This document shows, piece after piece, positions 34,372 through 43,768 of a DNA stretch of 64,000 nt. This DNA comes from Lewinellaceae bacterium. Its GTDB lineage: Bacteria; Bacteroidota; Bacteroidia; Chitinophagales; Saprospiraceae. A model generated the notes under the pieces. That model was not told the DNA's origin. It searched no databases and saw only the letters and a program-made list of their open reading frames with translations. Every line of letters begins with the position of its first letter. Position 1 is the stretch's first letter. Position numbers and translations under genes: made by a program. The DNA lies in assembly GCA_020636075.1 (NCBI GenBank), contig JACJYO010000001.1, forward strand, positions 372,001 to 436,000, read 5' to 3'.

Positions 34372-35814
34372 TTAGTGGTCATGGCCACCACCTTCACCTT
34401 CTGGATGAGCTCCTGTACTGTGATGCAAGCTTTCTTCCAAAAACGGATCCTTTAAAGGTAAAAGCGGCGCACGTTCTAGTTGTCGGAAAAAGAAGAATAA
34501 AAACAAACTTAAGAAGCCGATAAACACGCCAATTTCCTGAAGGCCCGGAATTGTAAACCCGGCTTTAAAACTTGTCAGAGATTCATGGTTTTCGCCATGC
34601 GCTTCACCGTGACCAGCATCTCCATGCTCGGCTGCAACAGAACTTTCTGCATGTTCACTCTCAACTGTTGTTGTATGGTCGGTACTATTTATCGGAGCGG
34701 CTTCCTGATGGCTAGTCATTTTACCTTCAGCCAACTCTTTTGCTTCGTGGGCAGCAATCCGGGCACCCGGCTTGATCATATAAAAGAAATCCCACCAATG
34801 GCCAAAAAACACGAGCAGGCAAACAAAAAACATGGTCCCAACTTTACGCTTGGTATCGTTGCGCATTAGAATGAGGAACGGTGCAACAAAATTCATCAGC
34901 ATATTACCCCAGAAAAGCACAGGGTAGTTTTCCATACGCTCTTTGAAATAGATCGTTTCTTCACCTACGTTAGCGTACCAGATCAACATAAACTGGTCAA
35001 ACCATAGGTACATCCAAAATACACTGATACCGAAGAGATATTTACCAAGATCATGAATATGCTCCCGAGTTACATATTCAAGATAACCCTTTGATTGCAA
35101 GTACAAAATCACCATAACCATAAGTGCCAGCCCGGCAAGCAACAAGGATATCGTGGAATACCAAGCGAACATTGTACTGTACCAGTGTGGGTCAACTGAC
35201 ATGACCAACTCCCACAAAAAAACCGTGCTCAAAAAACCACCCAAAGGCAAAAACGAAGCCGCCCATTTGCGCTCCTTTTTGTAATAGTCGAATGACGCGG
35301 TTTCATTCTGATCCTGGGCCAACGAGTTCTGACGCATCTTATACGCCCAGAAATACCAAATACCCAGAAATCCTAACACACCTACGGTAAAGAACATTGG
35401 GCTCAAGAAACCAGACTTGCCGGCAATTATTTCATCGTAAACTGGGCTACCAGGATCGGTAATACCCGGAGTGTTCCAGTGGTACAAATGATGAAAATGC
35501 CCCCACACACCTGCTACGATCACGAGTAATAAAACAAGTCCAACGAGCATAAATTGGCTCATCGCCTCCCAAACCCGTTTGATTGCTACAATCCAACCGG
35601 CAAATGCCGTGATTTGGGCAGCCAGAAAAAACATGGCAGTGAAAGCGATGCCAGTGAAGAACACCGCGTTGTGCAGATAGTTGGACCAAAAACGGGTGTG
35701 ATATTCGTCATCACCCACTGCCGACCAAACCAGGCAAAGCACGCCAAGGCCCATTCCAATAAACAGGTTGCGTTTCAGTTTGCCGTCAAATACGAAATGC
35801 GTATTTAGATTCAT
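34372..35814 (-). CDS. actF: Alternative complex III subunit ActF (NrfD-like quinol:cytochrome c oxidoreductase subunit)
   Basis: 480 residues, ten hydrophobic helices of the polysulfide reductase NrfD-like type, as in ActC but more divergent (YLHNAVFFTGIAFTAMFFLAAQITAFAGW, WELVMSVDPHWYSTMFAWYSTISLLLAGLAL). A hydrophilic His/Glu-rich stretch (about 370-415) and a His-rich tail (last 15 residues, HSTGAHPEGEGGGHDH) could bind metal. ActF is the second membrane subunit of ACIII and is proposed to take part in proton movement. Located between actE and coxB, the usual place. Confidence 0.93.
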   Translation of the reverse strand: MNLNTHFVFDGKLKRNLFIGMGLGVLCLVWSAVGDDEYHTRFWSNYLHNAVFFTGIAFTAMFFLAAQITAFAGWIVAIKRVWEAMSQFMLVGLVLLLVIVAGVWGHFHHLYHWNTPGITDPGSPVYDEIIAGKSGFLSPMFFTVGVLGFLGIWYFWAYKMRQNSLAQDQNETASFDYYKKERKWAASFLPLGGFLSTVFLWELVMSVDPHWYSTMFAWYSTISLLLAGLALMVMVILYLQSKGYLEYVTREHIHDLGKYLFGISVFWMYLWFDQFMLIWYANVGEETIYFKERMENYPVLFWGNMLMNFVAPFLILMRNDTKRKVGTMFFVCLLVFFGHWWDFFYMIKPGARIAAHEAKELAEGKMTSHQEAAPINSTDHTTTVESEHAESSVAAEHGDAGHGEAHGENHESLTSFKAGFTIPGLQEIGVFIGFLSLFLFFFFRQLERAPLLPLKDPFLEESLHHSTGAHPEGEGGGHDH

Positions 35815-35921
35815 ATTGCAGAGCCGGTTTCATACCGGAATTTAGATGTTCACTTTAATTGCAACTGGCAAAAGCACCGAAGTTTTCAGCACCGCTGCCC
35901 AGTCTTTGGTTTAATATTAGA

Positions 35922-36620
35922 TCACTTGGCTTGCAAGGAACGAATATAGTTGATCACATGCCAACGTTCTTCATAGGATAGCTTATCAGAGTACCCGCCC
36001 ATTACGTTCTTACCATACATGATCGCAAAATAGTACCGCCCGTCACCTGCGCTTTTCATATCATCGCCCAGAAAGTTTTTTGGAGCAGAGGGATATTTAG
36101 CTTGCGGACCAGCATACAAGTAACCTTGTCCATCGCCTTTTTCACCATGGCAAATGCCACAGTAAATCCCGTACAGTTGTTTCCCCTTTTCTAATCCTGC
36201 GGCAGAAGACGGATAGGCGGTATTCACCAATTCCTGTTCGCAGCGCAAGCGGTCATCCTCCGTATTTGCATAATAAAACGGGACATCACCATTTACTGGA
36301 GCAGCAATAGCATTGGGTGCATTTTTACCCCGCACAACATCTACAAGAGCACTGCCATTGTAGTAAACTGCGGTGTATCCCCGGGGAATAGTACCGGCAA
36401 CTTTACTCCGCGGTTGTGAAAGTTGCGCTTTGGGGAAGGTGCTTTCGTCATCCCAATGATTCCAGGAGTAGCTGCTCAACGTGTTGGCTTCATAAGTCAC
36501 CGGATGGTACATGTCCGGCATATACTCATGCCCTGTCTTGTTTTTGCTGGCTGGCGAGCACAGCGAAAATAACCAGGCAAACAGGGCAATCCCGATAATG
36601 GCGCCAATTGCGTATTTCAT
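35922..36620 (-). CDS. actE: Alternative complex III subunit ActE (monoheme cytochrome c lipoprotein)
   Basis: 232 residues. Lipobox LFSLC (about C21) gives an N-terminal lipid anchor. One CxxCH heme site (CGICHGEKGDGQG) and a likely Met ligand in GKNVMGGYSDKLS; the domain ends ERWHVINYIRSLQ as in class I cytochromes c. In ACIII this subunit carries electrons from the ActA hemes towards the oxidase. It is preceded by actD (62 nt) and followed by actF. Confidence 0.94.
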   Translation of the reverse strand: MKYAIGAIIGIALFAWLFSLCSPASKNKTGHEYMPDMYHPVTYEANTLSSYSWNHWDDESTFPKAQLSQPRSKVAGTIPRGYTAVYYNGSALVDVVRGKNAPNAIAAPVNGDVPFYYANTEDDRLRCEQELVNTAYPSSAAGLEKGKQLYGIYCGICHGEKGDGQGYLYAGPQAKYPSAPKNFLGDDMKSAGDGRYYFAIMYGKNVMGGYSDKLSYEERWHVINYIRSLQAK

Positions 36621-36682
36621 AATTTATAATATTCGTTGATCGTAACTGGATTTTTGTCAGTTTTTACAAAAAAGGCGGTGGG

Positions 36683-37216
36683 TTAAATCTCTTTTTCGTG
36701 CACTTCAGCTGCACCCGTTTTTGTAAAAAAAGACTGTAAACTGTCTACATCTTTTTTACCGGATTCACTGACATCAAAAGCAATGCAAAATTTATCATCC
36801 GTGATCCGGTTATCCAAAATCTTGGGTTTAACACCAGGCCACATTCCACAAATTGTATAAAACGTAAGCGTCATCCCCCAAGCGGAAAACAAAACTGTCA
36901 TCTCAAAGGTGATCGGGATATAGGATGGAATCGGCCAGTAAGGCTTACCACCGAAAATGATTGGCCAGTCACTGACAACTGCCCATGACATAAAACCGAA
37001 GCCAAAAAGGCAGCCAATAGCGCCATAGATAAAACCTAAATAATGCAAACGGCTTTCGCTTAGGCCCATTACAGGATCAAGACCATGAACCGGGAATGGA
37101 GTGAGCACATCCATAATGTCAAGATGAGCATCCCTAGCCGACTTAACCGCCGTTTTCAGGTCTTCTTCGTCGGTATACAGTCCATACAGGACTTTTTTAG
37201 TTGCTGCAGCAGCCAT
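36683..37216 (-). CDS. actD: Alternative complex III subunit ActD (DUF3341)
   Basis: 177 residues with two central helices (about 60-80 and 98-120) flanked by soluble domains. The N-terminal KKVLYGLYTDEEDLKTAVKSARDAHLDIMDVLTPFPVHGLD is the DUF3341 signature. Membrane subunit of ACIII with no cofactor, thought to be structural. Genes before and after are actC (51 nt) and actE. Confidence 0.95.
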   Translation of the reverse strand: MAAAATKKVLYGLYTDEEDLKTAVKSARDAHLDIMDVLTPFPVHGLDPVMGLSESRLHYLGFIYGAIGCLFGFGFMSWAVVSDWPIIFGGKPYWPIPSYIPITFEMTVLFSAWGMTLTFYTICGMWPGVKPKILDNRITDDKFCIAFDVSESGKKDVDSLQSFFTKTGAAEVHEKEI

Positions 37217-37267
37217 ATAGTTGAGTTAAGAGACTGAATTTTTAAATAATGGTACCGAGTAAGGCAG

Positions 37268-38689
37268 TTAGTTTTCTTCTTTATTTACTTGTACTGTCGA
37301 GTGCCCATCATGCGTCGTGGCATTCTTTCCAACAAATTGACTACCAGCCACTTTCAAAATGTGTTTCACCTCTGCGATGGCAACCACGGGCGCCACACGT
37401 GTAAAGATCAGAAAGAGGAAAAAGAACAGTCCAAGCGTACCTGAAAAGAGCGAAATCTCAACCCAGGTTGGGCTATAGTAGCTCCAGGATGAAGGCAGGT
37501 AATCACGCGCCAGAGTGGTTGCAATGATTACAAAGCGCTCGAACCACATCCCGATGTTAACTACGATCGAGAGGAAGAACGTCCACCAAATACTGCGGCG
37601 GATCTTTCTCGACCAGAACAGCTGCGGGCTTACCACATTGCAGAACATCATTCCAAAATAGGCCCACCAGTATATTCCGAATACACGGTTGTAAAATGCA
37701 AACTGCTCGTAAATATAACCGGAGTACCAGGCGATAAACAATTCGGTGAGGTAGGCTACCCCTACGATTGTACCGGTCAGTACAATTACCTTGTTCATCG
37801 AATCAATGTGATTGAGGGTAATGTACTCCTCCAGTTTAAGCACTTTCCGGGTAATGACCATAAGTGTTTGCACCATGGCAAAACCAGAGAAAATAGCACC
37901 CGCAACGAAATACGGTGGGAAAATCGTCGTATGCCAACCCGGAATAACTGATGTGGCAAAGTCGAAGGATACGATCGTGTGTACAGAAAGTACCAGCGGA
38001 GTAGAAATACCTGCCAAAATCAGCGACAGGGACTCCCAACGCTGCCAGTGCTTGGCACTGCCGGTCCAGCCAAAAGAAAAGATTTCGTACATCTTGCGGC
38101 GAAATCCTGACGCCCGGTCGCGTACCGTAGCCAAATCAGGTACCAAACCGGTATACCAAAACAACAACGAAACAGAGAAATATGTCGAGATGGCAAATAC
38201 GTCCCAAAGGAGCGGCGAATTAAAGTTAGGCCAAAGCGGGCCACGGGTATTCGGAAAGGGGAAAATGAAAAACCCCAACCATAGCCGTCCCATGTGGATA
38301 AGGGGAAACTGTCCGGCGCAAATTACCGCAAAGATTGTCATGGCCTCGGCCGCGCGGTTTACACCGGTACGCCAGCGTTGACGGAAGATCAGCAAAATGG
38401 CAGAAATCAGGGTACCGGCGTGACCGATACCGATCCACCACACAAAGTTGGTAATATCCCAACCCCAGTTGATAGTTCGGTTCAGGTTCCAGGAACCAAT
38501 ACCTTTCCAGATCGTCCAACAGACCGCGAAAACGTAAAGGCCAAGAAATGCAGCCGCAATTGAAAAGGCGATGATCCACTCCCTGGAAGGAGCCTTTTCG
38601 GTGGGCGAACTCAAATCCTCCGTAATATTATGGTAGGATTTATTGCCTTCGATAAGTACGTGCCGTACAGGCGCTACAGCTTGAGACAT
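37268..38689 (-). CDS. actC: Alternative complex III subunit ActC (NrfD-type menaquinol-binding subunit)
   Basis: 473 residues, about ten helices, NrfD/PsrC family (NWGWDITNFVWWIGIGHAGTLISAILLIFRQRWRTGVNRAAEAMTIFAVICAG, and the second bundle WHTTIFPPYFVAGAIFSGFAMVQTLMV). It holds the quinol oxidation site next to the iron-sulfur subunit ActB. Order and length are as in characterised ACIII operons. It starts 50 nt after actB. Confidence 0.95.
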   Translation of the reverse strand: MSQAVAPVRHVLIEGNKSYHNITEDLSSPTEKAPSREWIIAFSIAAAFLGLYVFAVCWTIWKGIGSWNLNRTINWGWDITNFVWWIGIGHAGTLISAILLIFRQRWRTGVNRAAEAMTIFAVICAGQFPLIHMGRLWLGFFIFPFPNTRGPLWPNFNSPLLWDVFAISTYFSVSLLFWYTGLVPDLATVRDRASGFRRKMYEIFSFGWTGSAKHWQRWESLSLILAGISTPLVLSVHTIVSFDFATSVIPGWHTTIFPPYFVAGAIFSGFAMVQTLMVITRKVLKLEEYITLNHIDSMNKVIVLTGTIVGVAYLTELFIAWYSGYIYEQFAFYNRVFGIYWWAYFGMMFCNVVSPQLFWSRKIRRSIWWTFFLSIVVNIGMWFERFVIIATTLARDYLPSSWSYYSPTWVEISLFSGTLGLFFFLFLIFTRVAPVVAIAEVKHILKVAGSQFVGKNATTHDGHSTVQVNKEEN

Positions 38690-38739
38690 ATTATTCGTTG
38701 ATCGTTATCGATGTTAGTTCGGTAAAAGGGTTATTGGGT

Positions 38740-41700
38740 TTATGAAAACATTTCCTCATTGGTGTTGTGCACCTTTGCGGAGTATTCGACACCGGGTCGG
38801 GTATTGATCTCTTCCAGCACTTTGTAGGCAAGCGGGCCCATTTCCTTCCGAGCTTTGCTAACAGCACTATCCGGATTGTTCAGGTTGCCAAAAACTATTG
38901 CGCCGGTTGGGCAGGCTGTCTGGCAAGCAGTCCGGATGTCATTATCCAGCACCGCGCGGTTTTCCTGCTTGGCCGTCAATTTACCTTCCTGGATGCGTTG
39001 AATGCAGAACGAGCATTTTTCAATAACACCACGGCTACGAACCGTCACGTCTGGGTTGAGCACCATGCGAACGAGGTTGTCTGCGTAAAAAGGTTTTTCA
39101 TCACCTTCAGCCCAAAAGACTTGCTCTTCATTTGCCGGCCAGGTATCGGCAGTGGTGTAATCGAGCCAGTTGAAACGACGGACTTTGTAGGGGCAGTTGT
39201 TTGCACAATAACGGGTACCAATGCAGCGGTTATAAGCCATCTGGTTAATACCTTCCATCGAGTGGTTGGTAGCATTTACAGGGCAAACGTTTTCGCAAGG
39301 TGCATTATCGCAATGCTGGCACATCATGGGCTGGTACACCACTTTCGGGTTTTCCAGGTCTCCATAAAAATAGCGGTCAATGCGCAGCCAGGTCATTTCA
39401 TGATGCCTGTGCACCTCCGTTTTACCAACTACAGGTACGTTATTTTCGCTTACACAGGCCACCTGGCAAGCACCGCAGCCAATACAGCTGTTCAGGTCGA
39501 TATACATCCCCCACTTCAAACCAGTACCGTAAAAATCGGTGCGATCCGGGTAAAGGGTTTGTTCATTCAAGTGTTTGGCTTCCTTGTGGAATTCAGACAT
39601 TTTCTCTGCCAATTCCGGCAGCTCATTCAAGTTAACCTGGAAGATGATCGAACGGTCTGTCAAAGCACCCTGGAAGCCTTTGTTACCAAGTGTTTTTTCG
39701 TCTGCATTAATTACCGTTCCCTCTTCTTTGCCCATGGCTGTAACACCCATAGTGTGGTGGTACTGGACGCAGGCAAACTTTTTATCAGCACCAACTTTAT
39801 CAGACACCTTTGCCTCCTTGGCAAAATACTGGGTCAAACCGCCATCCACCGGAAGCCAGGGGTTCACATTCACGCCAAAGCCTACACCGCAACCGCCAAT
39901 TTCGCGGCCTCCACCAAGGGCGATAGCCACAGTGCCTGGCAATTGGCCGAACGTGCGCACAACGGTGCAGGTCAGTTTTTGACCGTTCACTTCCACCTCA
40001 ACATTGTCGCCATCATTCAAACCTTTCCAGCCGTTAATTTCATTTACACCATCCCACTCTACCGGGATGCTGAGATAGTTCCCCCAAACGGTACGATGCA
40101 ATGGATCAGGCATTTCCTGCAACCAGGGATTATGTGCATACTGGCCATTTCCAATATTGACTGTTTCATGAAAGGCAATTTCAATTTCGCTGGTGCCTGG
40201 TTGTGTAACGGCTGCTGCGTTTAGTGAAATCCCCGAATTGAATGATACCGTTGTGGCTGCTGCCGGCATTTCAAACACACCGTCATGCAGACTCATATCC
40301 CAAAATGCCGTAGGTGTGCTGTATTTGCTTTGAGTGCCAAAAAGGTCACTAGCCCAATGCGATTTCAGATACTGGTAGTAAGGCTGATCATCCTGGCGAT
40401 TCAGGTTGGGACTGTCAGCCCATTCCAGCAAAGAGTGTTCAGCCTGACGAGTATCAAACAAGGGTGCAATAGTCGGTTGAATCAGGCTATAATGCCCGGT
40501 TTTCGGTTCGGCATCGCCCCAGGATTCCAATTGATGGCTGGCAGGTGCAGAATGTGTGCACAATGCCGTTGTTTCATCCATAGTCCCGGCAAAGGAAATC
40601 CGGGTATTTACTTTTGCAAAGGCATCTCTAAACTGTTGCGCATTCGGCAACTCAAATGCAGGATTAGCGCCCCACACAATGGCTACTTGTACCTGTCCGG
40701 CGCTCATTTCGCCGATCAAGCGGGCCATATCGCGTTCGTCGCCTTGCCGCAGGTTGTTTATTGTTCCAAATTCAATGGTCGTATTGATATTACCCAGCAG
40801 ATCGTTGATCTTGTTGACAATAACCTGTTCCATAATATTATTGGAACCAGATACCACTAACGATTTGCCTTGATTGGCAACCAGTTCGGAAGCTACCTTT
40901 TTTAAGGCTGCTTTCGCTTTGTCGTTCAGAGCCGGAGCACTAATTGCAGATCCCCCCAATTTGGCAGCAACTTCGTTGTATAGGGTACAAATAGCCGCAC
41001 CAAGTTCGCTGGGTTTGATCTGAATCCGGTTATCGGCATTGGAGCCAGTCAGGGTCATTTTCCCTTCAACCTGATAATGGCGCGACATGGTAGCGCCTTT
41101 CATCGACTTGATCTTGCGCTTGGCTGCATAATCACGGGCATATTCGATCGGGCTGATCCAAGTGCCCAAAAAGTCAGCGTCAAACGAAACAACTACATCG
41201 GCTTCGCCAAATTTATAGGTCGGAACACCACGCACACCAAAGCACTGCTGGTTAGCAGCAAGTAAGGCAGCACTGGATACCGGATCGTAAGTCACCACTT
41301 TAGAATTCGGATACTTTTCCATGAACTCCGCCAGCGCTTTCTTCGATGTCGGGCTGATGAGCGTATTTGTGATCAGGCGAATGTTGCCGCCCAACTGAAG
41401 TTGGCCTTTAACTTTGCTGTCCAGGTCTTTCCAGGACATTGCTTTCACCTCAGCATTTTCAATGGTGCCGGCATTTTTGATTCGGCGAGTATCATACAGG
41501 CTCAACACCTGAGCCTGAGCCCGGGCACTGGTACCACCTGAAGTAACGCTACTCAGCGTGTTGCCCTCAATTTTAATCGGCCGACCTTCACGGGTTTTAA
41601 CCAAAACAGCGCAATAATCACCGCCATTCACGAATGACGAAGCAAAGTAATTGGCCACACCCGGAACGATATCATCCGGTTTGGTTACGTAAGGGATAGC

Positions 41701-41919
41701 CTTTTTGACCGGGATTTCACAAGATGCGGCCAACGTAGCTGCACCCAAGCCAAAACCCATCAATTTAAGGAAATCACGACGGGAGGCCGTCCAGTTGCCG
41801 TCAGTTTCGGCCATGTTCTCCACGGAAAATTCTTTTTCAGCAGCCTGAAGAAACGACTCTTCTTTGTTCAAGTCTTCAGTGCTTACCCAAATACCGTTAT
41901 CGTGGTGCATATTATTCAA
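38740..41919 (-). CDS. actB: Alternative complex III subunit ActB (molybdopterin-like/iron-sulfur protein)
   Basis: 1059 residues combining a molybdoprotein-like half and an iron-sulfur half. Tat motif SRRDFLKLMGFG (about 46-57) followed by a lipobox LAASC, so it is probably a Tat-exported lipoprotein. The first ~750 residues keep the fold of a molybdopterin oxidoreductase but lack its N-terminal 4Fe-4S motif; known ActB proteins have no Mo cofactor. From about residue 805, ferredoxin-like motifs CIGCGACQVAC, CQHCDNAPCENVCP, CIGTRYCANNCP and CSFCIQRIQ...CQTACP supply Fe-S clusters. Note that CIGTRYCANNCP has a spacer pattern suited to a 3Fe-4S or 4Fe-4S site. It passes electrons from menaquinol to the ActA hemes. 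Confidence 0.95.
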   Translation of the reverse strand: MNNMHHDNGIWVSTEDLNKEESFLQAAEKEFSVENMAETDGNWTASRRDFLKLMGFGLGAATLAASCEIPVKKAIPYVTKPDDIVPGVANYFASSFVNGGDYCAVLVKTREGRPIKIEGNTLSSVTSGGTSARAQAQVLSLYDTRRIKNAGTIENAEVKAMSWKDLDSKVKGQLQLGGNIRLITNTLISPTSKKALAEFMEKYPNSKVVTYDPVSSAALLAANQQCFGVRGVPTYKFGEADVVVSFDADFLGTWISPIEYARDYAAKRKIKSMKGATMSRHYQVEGKMTLTGSNADNRIQIKPSELGAAICTLYNEVAAKLGGSAISAPALNDKAKAALKKVASELVANQGKSLVVSGSNNIMEQVIVNKINDLLGNINTTIEFGTINNLRQGDERDMARLIGEMSAGQVQVAIVWGANPAFELPNAQQFRDAFAKVNTRISFAGTMDETTALCTHSAPASHQLESWGDAEPKTGHYSLIQPTIAPLFDTRQAEHSLLEWADSPNLNRQDDQPYYQYLKSHWASDLFGTQSKYSTPTAFWDMSLHDGVFEMPAAATTVSFNSGISLNAAAVTQPGTSEIEIAFHETVNIGNGQYAHNPWLQEMPDPLHRTVWGNYLSIPVEWDGVNEINGWKGLNDGDNVEVEVNGQKLTCTVVRTFGQLPGTVAIALGGGREIGGCGVGFGVNVNPWLPVDGGLTQYFAKEAKVSDKVGADKKFACVQYHHTMGVTAMGKEEGTVINADEKTLGNKGFQGALTDRSIIFQVNLNELPELAEKMSEFHKEAKHLNEQTLYPDRTDFYGTGLKWGMYIDLNSCIGCGACQVACVSENNVPVVGKTEVHRHHEMTWLRIDRYFYGDLENPKVVYQPMMCQHCDNAPCENVCPVNATNHSMEGINQMAYNRCIGTRYCANNCPYKVRRFNWLDYTTADTWPANEEQVFWAEGDEKPFYADNLVRMVLNPDVTVRSRGVIEKCSFCIQRIQEGKLTAKQENRAVLDNDIRTACQTACPTGAIVFGNLNNPDSAVSKARKEMGPLAYKVLEEINTRPGVEYSAKVHNTNEEMFS

Positions 41920-41983
41920 TAAGTGATTGATGTGTAAAGGTTTGAAGGTTTCCAGTGTTCTGAATTTTAGAAACCTAATAAAA

Positions 41984-43372
41984 TCAATAGTGGCACTTTT
42001 GGCACTCCAGGCCTCCGATATCAGCTACCTTAACGCTGGTACGCTTGCCGTCTTTAAGTTCCTGGTGATAGCGCTCATATTGTTTGTAGTATTCGTTGTC
42101 CTGGAATTTCACATCCGTCTCCCGGTGGCAGTTGATACACCAGCCCATACCGAGTGTGGAATATTGATAAACCACTTCCATCTCTTCCACAGCTCCGTGG
42201 CATTTTTGGCATTCAATCTGGCCAATAGAGACGTGCTGAGCGTGATTGAAATAAACGTGATCAGGCAAATTGTGTACACGCACCCATTCGATGGGGCCTT
42301 GGATTTTTCCGTTAGAATCGTTTTTCAAAGCGTCTACAATACCCTCCCATTCCGCTTGTACCAACGAACGGCCGGTTTCATTCATCGCGGATAGCGAATT
42401 GGCAGACATATATTCCTGACCAATCCATTTTTTATACAAATCTTCAATTTGCTTGTCTGTCCAGTTGGCATAATCAGGAATGTACTGGCCTGCAATAGGG
42501 TCATAACCGATCGATGCAAAAATCTTGGTGATCTCCGATGTACCTGTAATGGTACCTTTTTTAACCGCAGCGTGGCAGTTCATGCAGGTATTCGTGCCCG
42601 GGATCAAAGAATGCTTTGAGCGACGCGCCGAATCATGGCAATATTGACAGTCAATCTTATTGATACCGGCATGAATCTGGTGGCTGAATGCGATCGGCTG
42701 ATCCGGCTGATAAGACTGCTGACGCCCCATGCGGGTGGCATTGTCAACAGTTTTATAGCCAAAGATCAAAGTCAAGGCAAAAACCATAAATGCCACAGCC
42801 CCCTTGGTGCTCAGCACTTGTGCCAGGGTACGGTTGATTGGCGCATCACCACGTTGAACCCGGGTAATATTCCGCAGATTGTCAATGATGCGCATAAGAG
42901 CAAATGCCAATAGTGCAAGGATCAGGGCCAATGCCCCAAACATCCACATATTGTTTCCACTGCCCCCGGCAGTTTCTCCCTTGGGAGGAGCATTGGGATC
43001 AACAGGCGGCGCCGGATTGTTGATATACAAGATAATACTTTCAATCTGATCGTCCGTCAGACCCGGAAAGTTGTTCATCAATGTCGGCTTCCAGGTGTTC
43101 CAAAGTTCCACCGCGCGTGGGTGCCCTTCGGATACCAATGCCTGGGATCCGCGGATCCATTTGTACAGATCAGTCCGTGGCCAATCCTTCCAACGGTCTT
43201 CCACACCACTCAATGCAGGGCCCGTCAGGTTATCCTTCATGTTTTTGTTGTGGCAGGAGGCGCAGTTGGCGCCGAACAATGATTTACCTTCTTCAATGGT
43301 GGGTTCCGCGTTAACTACGACGGAAGTAAGAAGTATAATCGAAAAAACCCAGCAGATGCGTTTCAGCAACAT
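41984..43372 (-). CDS. actA: Alternative complex III subunit ActA, six-heme cytochrome c with extra N-terminal monoheme domain
   Basis: 462 residues from ATG 43372 (MLLKRICWVFSII); the frame to 43435 adds residues before the signal. Signal peptide about 1-23. A class I cytochrome domain (CASCHNK, about 35-115) is followed by a proline-rich linker, a membrane helix (about 140-163), a second helix (about 185-205), then five CxxCH sites: CQYCH, CMNCH, CQKCH, CINCH and CQKCH two residues before the end. ActA as first described is pentaheme, so this one has one more heme, fused at the N-terminus. Electrons pass from ActB through these hemes to ActE or straight to CuA. Confidence 0.93.
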   Translation of the reverse strand: MLLKRICWVFSIILLTSVVVNAEPTIEEGKSLFGANCASCHNKNMKDNLTGPALSGVEDRWKDWPRTDLYKWIRGSQALVSEGHPRAVELWNTWKPTLMNNFPGLTDDQIESIILYINNPAPPVDPNAPPKGETAGGSGNNMWMFGALALILALLAFALMRIIDNLRNITRVQRGDAPINRTLAQVLSTKGAVAFMVFALTLIFGYKTVDNATRMGRQQSYQPDQPIAFSHQIHAGINKIDCQYCHDSARRSKHSLIPGTNTCMNCHAAVKKGTITGTSEITKIFASIGYDPIAGQYIPDYANWTDKQIEDLYKKWIGQEYMSANSLSAMNETGRSLVQAEWEGIVDALKNDSNGKIQGPIEWVRVHNLPDHVYFNHAQHVSIGQIECQKCHGAVEEMEVVYQYSTLGMGWCINCHRETDVKFQDNEYYKQYERYHQELKDGKRTSVKVADIGGLECQKCHY

Positions 43373-43588
43373 ATTCAGAATGCGAGTTAATGGCAATTTC
43401 AAATGAGTGTCATCTAAGCCGACATCCAAAATCATCAGGCAAAATGCCGAAGGTCATGGAATTGTCAGCGCAAAAATACCAACGGTCCGATTTTCACCAA
43501 GCGATGTGTTAAAACGAATCGCTATTTAGATGCGATCTAAACTCAGAACGAATTCTTATGGCGTTAATAAACCGTTAAAATTGACGAG

Positions 43589-43618
43589 CAAAGGTAGACA
43601 AGGGCGCGCGCTTTGCAA
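43589..43618 (-). promoter_or_regulatory. Promoter of the ACIII-oxidase operon
   Basis: On the minus strand TTG (plus 43616-43618) is followed by 19 nt and taccttTG (plus 43589-43596), an exact fit to the Bacteroidota pattern TTG-N17-23-TAnnTTTG. Leader of about 210 nt to the actA start. The rest of the 396-nt gap 43373-43768 holds this promoter and the barrel-gene terminator; no gene seen. Confidence 0.7.
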
Positions 43619-43698
43619 GCAATTGCTTGATTTTTTCCGCATATCATCGAATCCTTCCAATTTTATTCAGAGCCCAAATCGCAGGCAGGAAAACCAAT

Positions 43699-43744
43699 AA
43701 AAAATGCACCCGGAAAGGAAATTGCGCTCCCGGGTGCATTTTTT
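43699..43744 (-). terminator. Terminator of the 43.8-kb beta-barrel gene
   Basis: Perfect 15-bp arms (43699-43713 / 43730-43744, aaaaaatgcacccgg and its complement) with a 16-nt loop; on the minus strand it ends in a T run, 25 nt past the stop. Confidence 0.9.
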
Positions 43745-43768
43745 AGAAATAATTTCGGCAATTACTTT

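Noticed and set aside
38767..40224. 485-codon plus-strand open frame antisense to actB
   Set aside because: It lies wholly inside a well-supported Fe-S protein gene and its translation has no family character; long antisense frames are expected opposite genes of this codon bias.
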